NCBI GenBank assembly: GCA_047622145.1
Contig: JBLHMO010000118.1
Coordinates: 1 to 9,685, forward strand
Direction of reading: 5' to 3'
DNA: 9,685 nucleotides
From: Litorivivens sp047622145
Lineage (GTDB): Bacteria; Pseudomonadota; Gammaproteobacteria; Pseudomonadales; Spongiibacteraceae
This document shows, in pieces, positions 6,017 to 9,685 of this stretch (within the stretch, counting starts at the first letter, position 1; each line of letters opens with the position of its first letter). The notes beneath the pieces are model-generated. The model had not been told where the DNA came from and ran no database searches. It was given only the letters and a program-made list of their open reading frames with translations. The position numbers were made by a program, and so were the translations under genes.

Positions 6017-6575
6017 TGGGGAGTGTCACGCCGCGCTGCCCCTGATATTTGCCGCCTCGATCCTTATAGCTGACCTCACAAACTTCGTCTGATTCAAAAA
6101 AAAGCATTTGCGCCACGCCTTCATTGGCGTAAATTTTTGCAGGTAGGGTGGTGGTATTGGAAAATTCTAGAGTCACATGCCCCTCCCACTCCGGTTCCAG
6201 TGGCGTCACGTTCACAATGATGCCGCAGCGCGCGTAAGTGGACTTACCCAGACAAATGGTCAGCACATTGCGCGGAATCCGAAAGTATTCAATCGTGCGC
6301 GCCAGTGCGAAAGAGTTTGGCGGGATGATGCAATAATCGGCCTTAATATCCACAAAGCTTTTTTCGTCGAATTTTTTCGGGTCAACCGTCGCAGAATGAA
6401 TATTGGTAAACACCTTGAACTCGTCCGAACAGCGCACATCGTAGCCGTAGCTCGAGGTGCCATAAGAAATAATCTTGCCGCCTTCGTTCTCACGCACCTG
6501 ACCCGGTTCGAAGGGCTCAATCATGCCGTCTCTTTCCGCCATCCGGCGAATCCACTTATCCGCTTTAATGCTCAT
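6009..6575 (-). CDS. dcd: dCTP deaminase
   Basis: Dcd deaminates dCTP to dUTP, the main bacterial route towards dUMP and thymidylate; it acts as a cytosolic trimer. The 188-residue length is that of Pseudomonas-type Dcd (E. coli 193). Visible family blocks are the N-terminal MSIKADKWIRRMA; SYGYDVRCSDEFKVF at about 42-56; the signature LGKSTYARCGIIVNVTPLEP at about 109-128; and VTLEFSN at about 134-140. In that last block the glutamate (E137) corresponds to the catalytic E138 of E. coli. The Y-Q-G-Q motif near the C-terminus (KYQGQRG) is present. A full AAGGAG site lies at 6588-6593, but the spacing of 12 bases to the ATG is long. Dcd follows apbC on the same strand after a 99-base gap and may be transcribed with it. 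Confidence 0.96.
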   Translation of the reverse strand: MSIKADKWIRRMAERDGMIEPFEPGQVRENEGGKIISYGTSSYGYDVRCSDEFKVFTNIHSATVDPKKFDEKSFVDIKADYCIIPPNSFALARTIEYFRIPRNVLTICLGKSTYARCGIIVNVTPLEPEWEGHVTLEFSNTTTLPAKIYANEGVAQMLFFESDEVCEVSYKDRGGKYQGQRGVTLPKA

Positions 6576-6587
6576 GTCGCTAGGTGA

Positions 6588-6593
6588 CTCCTT
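6588..6593 (-). promoter_or_regulatory. Ribosome binding site of dcd, unusually distant
   Basis: The minus strand reads AAGGAG, then 12 bases, then the ATG of dcd. There is no in-frame alternative start closer to it, so the conserved ATG at 6573-6575 stands and the long spacing may lower translation. Confidence 0.5.
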
Positions 6594-6647
6594 AACTAGG
6601 TTGCGAGCCAGTCTTCGCGCTAGCCGCTCTGCTAAACGTTTGAGATT

Positions 6648-6670
6648 CGTCTGACGTCGGACGCCCGACG
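6648..6670. repeat. Overlapping palindromes between apbC and dcd
   Basis: CGTCTGACGTCGGACG (6648-6663) is a palindrome apart from one T/G position, which could still pair as a wobble in RNA. Overlapping it, CGTCGG (6655-6660) and CCGACG (6665-6670) form a perfect six-base stem with a four-base loop. The two folds are mutually exclusive. It lies just after the apbC stop and about 75-95 bases before dcd. With no T-tract it is not a standard terminator; it may attenuate read-through or stabilise the apbC 3' end. Confidence 0.4.
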
Positions 6671-6674
6671 CTTT

Positions 6675-7769
6675 CTAATCATTCTTAATCACTATATTGG
6701 GGAAGGCCGCTTCACCGGTATGCCGTCTGGCGAGTTCACCTGCTAGCCGCAGCGCAATTTCTCGGTATATTTGTGAGGTTTCTGACTGCGGATTCTCCGC
6801 CACCACCGGCAGCCCGCGATCGGCCTGCTCGCGAATCTCCAGCGTTAATGGCAGGGAACCCAGTAGCGGCACTTTATAATCCGCTGCAATACGCTGGCCG
6901 CCGCCCTCGCCGAACAAATGCTCGCGGTGACCGCATTCACTGCATATATGCACCGCCATATTTTCGATGACACCCAAAACAGGTACATCGACCTTATGGA
7001 ACATTTCAATACCTTTTATGGCATCGAGCAGCGCAATATCCTGAGGTGTCGTCACAATCACCGCACCACTTACCGGCACTTTCTGCGAAAGCGTCAGTTG
7101 GATGTCGCCGGTACCGGGCGGCATATCAATCACCAAGTAATCCAGATCATCCCAGTAGGTCTGAGTTAACAGCTGCTGCAGTGCACCGCTCACCATCGGG
7201 CCGCGCCAAACCATGGGCGTTTTCTCGGTGACCAGATAGCCCATCGACATCGACTGAATACCGTGGGCAACAATCGGCTTTAAGTATTGCGTGCCATATT
7301 GCTCCGGGCGCTGCCCTTCCCTCACCCCCAGCATCAGCTGCTGGCTGGGGCCGTATATATCCGCATCCAACAAGCCGACCTTGGCACCTTCCGACGCTAG
7401 CGCCAGCGCCAGGTTGACCGAGGTTGTGGATTTGCCGACGCCACCCTTACCGGAGGCTACGGCAATGATATTCTTCACCCGCTCCAGATTCTGGGTCTCA
7501 CCCTGGGTCGGCGCGGTATCAATCTTGCTACTGAGCTTGACCTTGCATTGATCGAAGCCCGACGCAGAGCGTAAAACCGCCAACAACGCCTGCTCGATCA
7601 GCGGTGCCGAGAGTTTTGCCGGAAAGCGTAATTGAATGTCAGCCTCCGCCGACGTGTCTCCGACCTTAAGCCGCTCGACCGAACCGACCAGATTCAGGGG
7701 CACCCCCAGCACGGGAAGCGACTGTGCCAATAACTGTTCGCGAACCGCCTGCTCGATATCTTTGGACAT
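6675..7769 (-). CDS. apbC: ApbC/Mrp-family Fe-S cluster carrier ATPase
   Basis: ApbC (Mrp) is a cytosolic P-loop ATPase that binds and transfers Fe-S clusters to apoproteins. The product has 364 residues. The N-terminal 90 or so residues form a MIP18/DUF59-type domain. The deviant Walker A, GKGGVGKST, is at 107-115; the DADIYGPS block at 135-142; and VIDMPPGTGDIQLTL at 213-227. The CxxC that holds the bridging cluster is C276-C279 (HICSECGH). All key residues are present. Starts further upstream, up to 7835, are open in frame, but they lie within or before the candidate promoter, so the ATG at 7767-7769 (MSKDIEQAVREQ) is chosen. It is divergent from metG, a pairing also found in E. coli. Confidence 0.95.
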   Translation of the reverse strand: MSKDIEQAVREQLLAQSLPVLGVPLNLVGSVERLKVGDTSAEADIQLRFPAKLSAPLIEQALLAVLRSASGFDQCKVKLSSKIDTAPTQGETQNLERVKNIIAVASGKGGVGKSTTSVNLALALASEGAKVGLLDADIYGPSQQLMLGVREGQRPEQYGTQYLKPIVAHGIQSMSMGYLVTEKTPMVWRGPMVSGALQQLLTQTYWDDLDYLVIDMPPGTGDIQLTLSQKVPVSGAVIVTTPQDIALLDAIKGIEMFHKVDVPVLGVIENMAVHICSECGHREHLFGEGGGQRIAADYKVPLLGSLPLTLEIREQADRGLPVVAENPQSETSQIYREIALRLAGELARRHTGEAAFPNIVIKND

Positions 7770-7806
7770 AAAAATACTGGCGCCTGATCTGGAAATTTGG
7801 ATGGCG

Positions 7807-7835
7807 AGTATACGCGCTTGCTTATGCACGAACAA
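7807..7835 (-). promoter_or_regulatory. Sigma-70-type promoter for apbC
   Basis: The minus strand has TTGTTC (7830-7835), 17 bases, then TATACT (7807-7812): three of six and five of six matches with ideal spacing. RNA would start near 7800, leaving about 30 bases before the apbC ATG at 7769. It argues against the longer in-frame starts. Confidence 0.5.
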
Positions 7836-7886
7836 CGAGCCCCCGCGCGGCCGGAATAGCGGTCACAGCGTTTAGCGCAGGCCTCG

Positions 7887-7900
7887 CGTCGCCCGCGACG
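7887..7900. repeat. Perfect inverted repeat CGTCGC-CC-GCGACG in the apbC-metG control region
   Basis: The six-base arms CGTCGC and GCGACG flank two bases. The dyad lies about 24 bases upstream of the metG -10 candidate and about 50 bases upstream of the apbC -35, a position open to a regulator of either gene. No known operator is recognised. Confidence 0.4.
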
Positions 7901-7924
7901 GATGCACCATCGATCCAAAAACGC

Positions 7925-7930
7925 TATAGT
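7925..7930 (+). promoter_or_regulatory. Candidate -10 box for metG
   Basis: TATAGT matches five of six -10 positions and would start RNA near 7937, giving a leader of about 57 bases. The -35 region (around 7901-7907) is not consensus-like, so an activator or an extended element may be needed if this is used. Confidence 0.4.
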
Positions 7931-7940
7931 ATCGCGCCTT

Positions 7941-7965
7941 TGGTGGGCCCAAGGGGGCCATGCCA
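7941..7965 (+). promoter_or_regulatory. GC-rich hairpin in the metG leader
   Basis: GGCCC (7946-7950) and GGGCC (7955-7959) pair around a four-base loop AAGG. TGG (7941-7943) and CCA (7963-7965) can extend the stem with wobble pairs and one bulge. It ends about 28 bases before the metG ATG and leaves the metG ribosome binding site free. A regulatory role is inferred only from stability and position. Confidence 0.35.
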
Positions 7966-7993
7966 GTGAATCCAGACCAATTTCAGGAACAGC

Positions 7994-9685
7994 ATGTTTT
8001 CGACACGAAAGATACTGGTAACCAGCGCACTGCCTTACGCGAATGGACCGCTCCATCTCGGCCATCTACTGGAAACCATACAAACCGATATCTGGGTCCG
8101 CTTCCAAAAGTTGCGCGGCCACGACTGCAGCTATCTCTGCGCTGACGACGCCCACGGCACTGCCATTATGCTCACCGCCGAAAAGCTTGGCATTACGCCG
8201 GAAGAACAGATCAAGCGTGTTCAAGCTGACCACCAGCGCGATTTCGACGGCTTTCTGATCGACTTCGACAACTACTACTCCACCCACACGCCCGAGTGCG
8301 AACAGTACGCGCAGGAAATCTACAAACGTCTCGAAGCCAACGGTCACATCGAGAAGCGCGAGATTACCCAGCTATTCGACCCCGAAAAAGAACTTTTTCT
8401 CGCAGACCGCTACATCAAAGGCAGCTGCCCCAAGTGCAAGACTGTCGACCAATACGGTGACAACTGCGAGGCCTGCGGTGCGACTTACACACCCGCCGAC
8501 CTCATCAATCCGCGCTCGGTTATTTCCGGCGCCACCCCGATAGAGAAAGCCTCTACCCACTACTTTTTCAAGCTGGCCGAGTTCAGCGACTTCCTGAAAG
8601 CGTGGACCCGCTCCGACAGCCTGCAGCCACAAATTGCCAACAAACTCGGCGAGTGGCTGGAAGCCGGACTGAATTCCTGGGATATCTCCCGCGACGCGCC
8701 CTACTTTGGCTTTGAAATTCCTGGCGCGCCGGACAAGTACTTTTACGTCTGGCTGGACGCGCCCATCGGCTATATGGCCAGCTGCGCCAACTGGTGCAAG
8801 AAAAGCGGCCGCTCCTTTGACGAATTCTGGGGCAAAGACTCCAAAGCCGAGCTGTATCACTTTATCGGCAAGGACATTATCAACTTCCACGGCCTGTTTT
8901 GGCCGGCCATGCTGGAGTCCGCCGGGTTTCGTAAGCCCAGCGCTATTTACGCGCACGGCTTTCTAACCGTCAACGGCAAAAAAATGTCGAAATCCCGCGG
9001 CACCTTCATTAATGCGGGCACCTACCTCAAGTACTTCCAGCCGGAATACCTGCGCTACTATTTTGCCGCCAAATTGTCGGGCGGTGTCGACGACATCGAC
9101 CTGAGCCTCGAGGATTTCACCCAGCGGGTAAACGCTGACTTGGTGGGCAAACTGATCAATATAGCCAGTCGCAGCGCCAAATTCATTCACAAGGGCAATA
9201 ACGGCGTTTTAAGTGAAAGCCTAGAAAATACCGAGCTTTGGCAGCGCGTCAGCGGCAAATCCACTGAAATCGCCGGTTTCTACGAGCAGCGTGAATACTC
9301 ACGCGCCGTGCGTGAAATTATGGCCCTCGCCGATGCCACCAATGAATACTTTGATGCCAAAGAACCCTGGAAAACAGCGAAAGACCCCGTCACCGAAGCG
9401 CAGGCAGTCGCGGTAAGCGCCCAGTGCATCAATATCTTCAAAGTACTGATGACCTACCTAAAACCGGTAGTCCCGGCGCTGGCCGCACAAACCGAAGCCT
9501 TTCTCAATGCAGAACTGAGCTGGCCCGAGCAATTCGAGCCACTACTGAATCACACCATTGAAAAATTCAAACCGATGATGAACCGCGTCGACGCGGAGAC
9601 CGTCGACAAAATGCTCGCGGAAAGCCGCGAGCAAGCCGGCCCCGCAAAAGCAACGCCCGTCTCCAAGAAAAAAACCGCAGCCGCT
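7994..9685 (+). CDS. metG: Methionyl-tRNA synthetase (C-terminal end beyond the window)
   Basis: MetG charges tRNA-Met and initiator tRNA with methionine. The first 564 residues are present; E. coli MetG has 677, so roughly the last 110, the dimerising tRNA-binding (EMAP-like) domain, are missing. The class I HIGH motif is HLGH at 21-24. The zinc knuckle has four cysteines at C145, C148, C158 and C161, the same numbering as E. coli. The WLDAPIGYM block follows, then the KMSKS loop at 330-334. The anticodon-binding helical domain follows (RYYFAAKLSG onward), ending in a lysine/alanine-rich linker where the window stops. AGGA at 7985-7988, five bases before the ATG, supports the start. An overlapping out-of-frame ATG at 7960 is not part of it. 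Confidence 0.97.
   Translation, partial: MFSTRKILVTSALPYANGPLHLGHLLETIQTDIWVRFQKLRGHDCSYLCADDAHGTAIMLTAEKLGITPEEQIKRVQADHQRDFDGFLIDFDNYYSTHTPECEQYAQEIYKRLEANGHIEKREITQLFDPEKELFLADRYIKGSCPKCKTVDQYGDNCEACGATYTPADLINPRSVISGATPIEKASTHYFFKLAEFSDFLKAWTRSDSLQPQIANKLGEWLEAGLNSWDISRDAPYFGFEIPGAPDKYFYVWLDAPIGYMASCANWCKKSGRSFDEFWGKDSKAELYHFIGKDIINFHGLFWPAMLESAGFRKPSAIYAHGFLTVNGKKMSKSRGTFINAGTYLKYFQPEYLRYYFAAKLSGGVDDIDLSLEDFTQRVNADLVGKLINIASRSAKFIHKGNNGVLSESLENTELWQRVSGKSTEIAGFYEQREYSRAVREIMALADATNEYFDAKEPWKTAKDPVTEAQAVAVSAQCINIFKVLMTYLKPVVPALAAQTEAFLNAELSWPEQFEPLLNHTIEKFKPMMNRVDAETVDKMLAESREQAGPAKATPVSKKKTAAA

Noticed and set aside
6177..6587. 136-codon plus-strand frame opposite dcd
   Set aside because: Antisense shadow; dcd is complete with all its signature blocks.
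7770..7835. In-frame 22-codon upstream extension of apbC
   Set aside because: It would require translation of RNA upstream of the predicted start site, and the added residues do not resemble the family N-terminus.
7694..8065. 123-codon minus-strand frame across the apbC-metG control region
   Set aside because: It overlaps apbC out of frame and metG antisense, runs through both candidate promoters, and its sequence has no domain-like pattern.
8372..8956. 194-codon minus-strand frame opposite metG
   Set aside because: Long antisense frames are common opposite GC-biased genes; metG has full catalytic motifs here and this frame has none.
1..9685. Mobile elements, CRISPR, toxin-antitoxin, defence or tRNA genes
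   Set aside because: I looked on both strands for transposase-like frames, repeated units and cloverleaf stems and saw none; every sizeable frame is a housekeeping gene or its shadow.

Overview
The window is an ordinary core-genome stretch from a gammaproteobacterium. The proteins look like the Pseudomonas/Cellvibrio side of the class. Dcd has the 188-residue length usual there. The order hda, AI-2E permease, DUF2066, purM, purN, DUF3108 is the one I recall from Pseudomonas, and apbC lies divergent to metG as in Escherichia coli and Pseudomonas. The genus cannot be fixed from sequence alone; a marine Spongiibacter/Cellvibrio-type organism is a guess. No mobile element, CRISPR array, RNA gene, phage gene or base-composition island is visible. 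No gap between genes exceeds about 225 bases.

Layout. Bases 1-301 (minus) hold the start of an outer-membrane beta-barrel protein of the OmpA type, cut by the window edge, preceded by an AT-rich leader of about 200 bases. Bases 500-3376 (minus) form a three-gene unit read in the order DUF2066 protein, AI-2E-family permease, hda; the last two overlap by 8 bases. A divergent control region (3377-3549) separates this from a plus-strand unit: purM, purN (directly abutting) and a DUF3108 exported protein that overlaps purN by 65 bases. That unit meets the minus-strand pair apbC-dcd tail to tail at 5978-6008. A second divergent control region (7770-7993) separates apbC from metG, which runs off the right edge without its C-terminal domain.

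How the genes fit together. PurM and PurN are two enzymes of de novo purine synthesis. Dcd supplies dUMP precursors for thymidylate. Hda, with the sliding clamp, resets DnaA to its ADP form after initiation. ApbC/Mrp is an Fe-S cluster carrier ATPase and MetG is methionyl-tRNA synthetase. The permease and the two DUF proteins are envelope proteins of unknown or loosely known function that travel with purMN and hda. I found no convincing undescribed system. The items worth a second look are small: control-region dyads, a 12-codon leader ORF abutting the permease start, the leader of the OmpA-like gene, and an overlapping gene pair.
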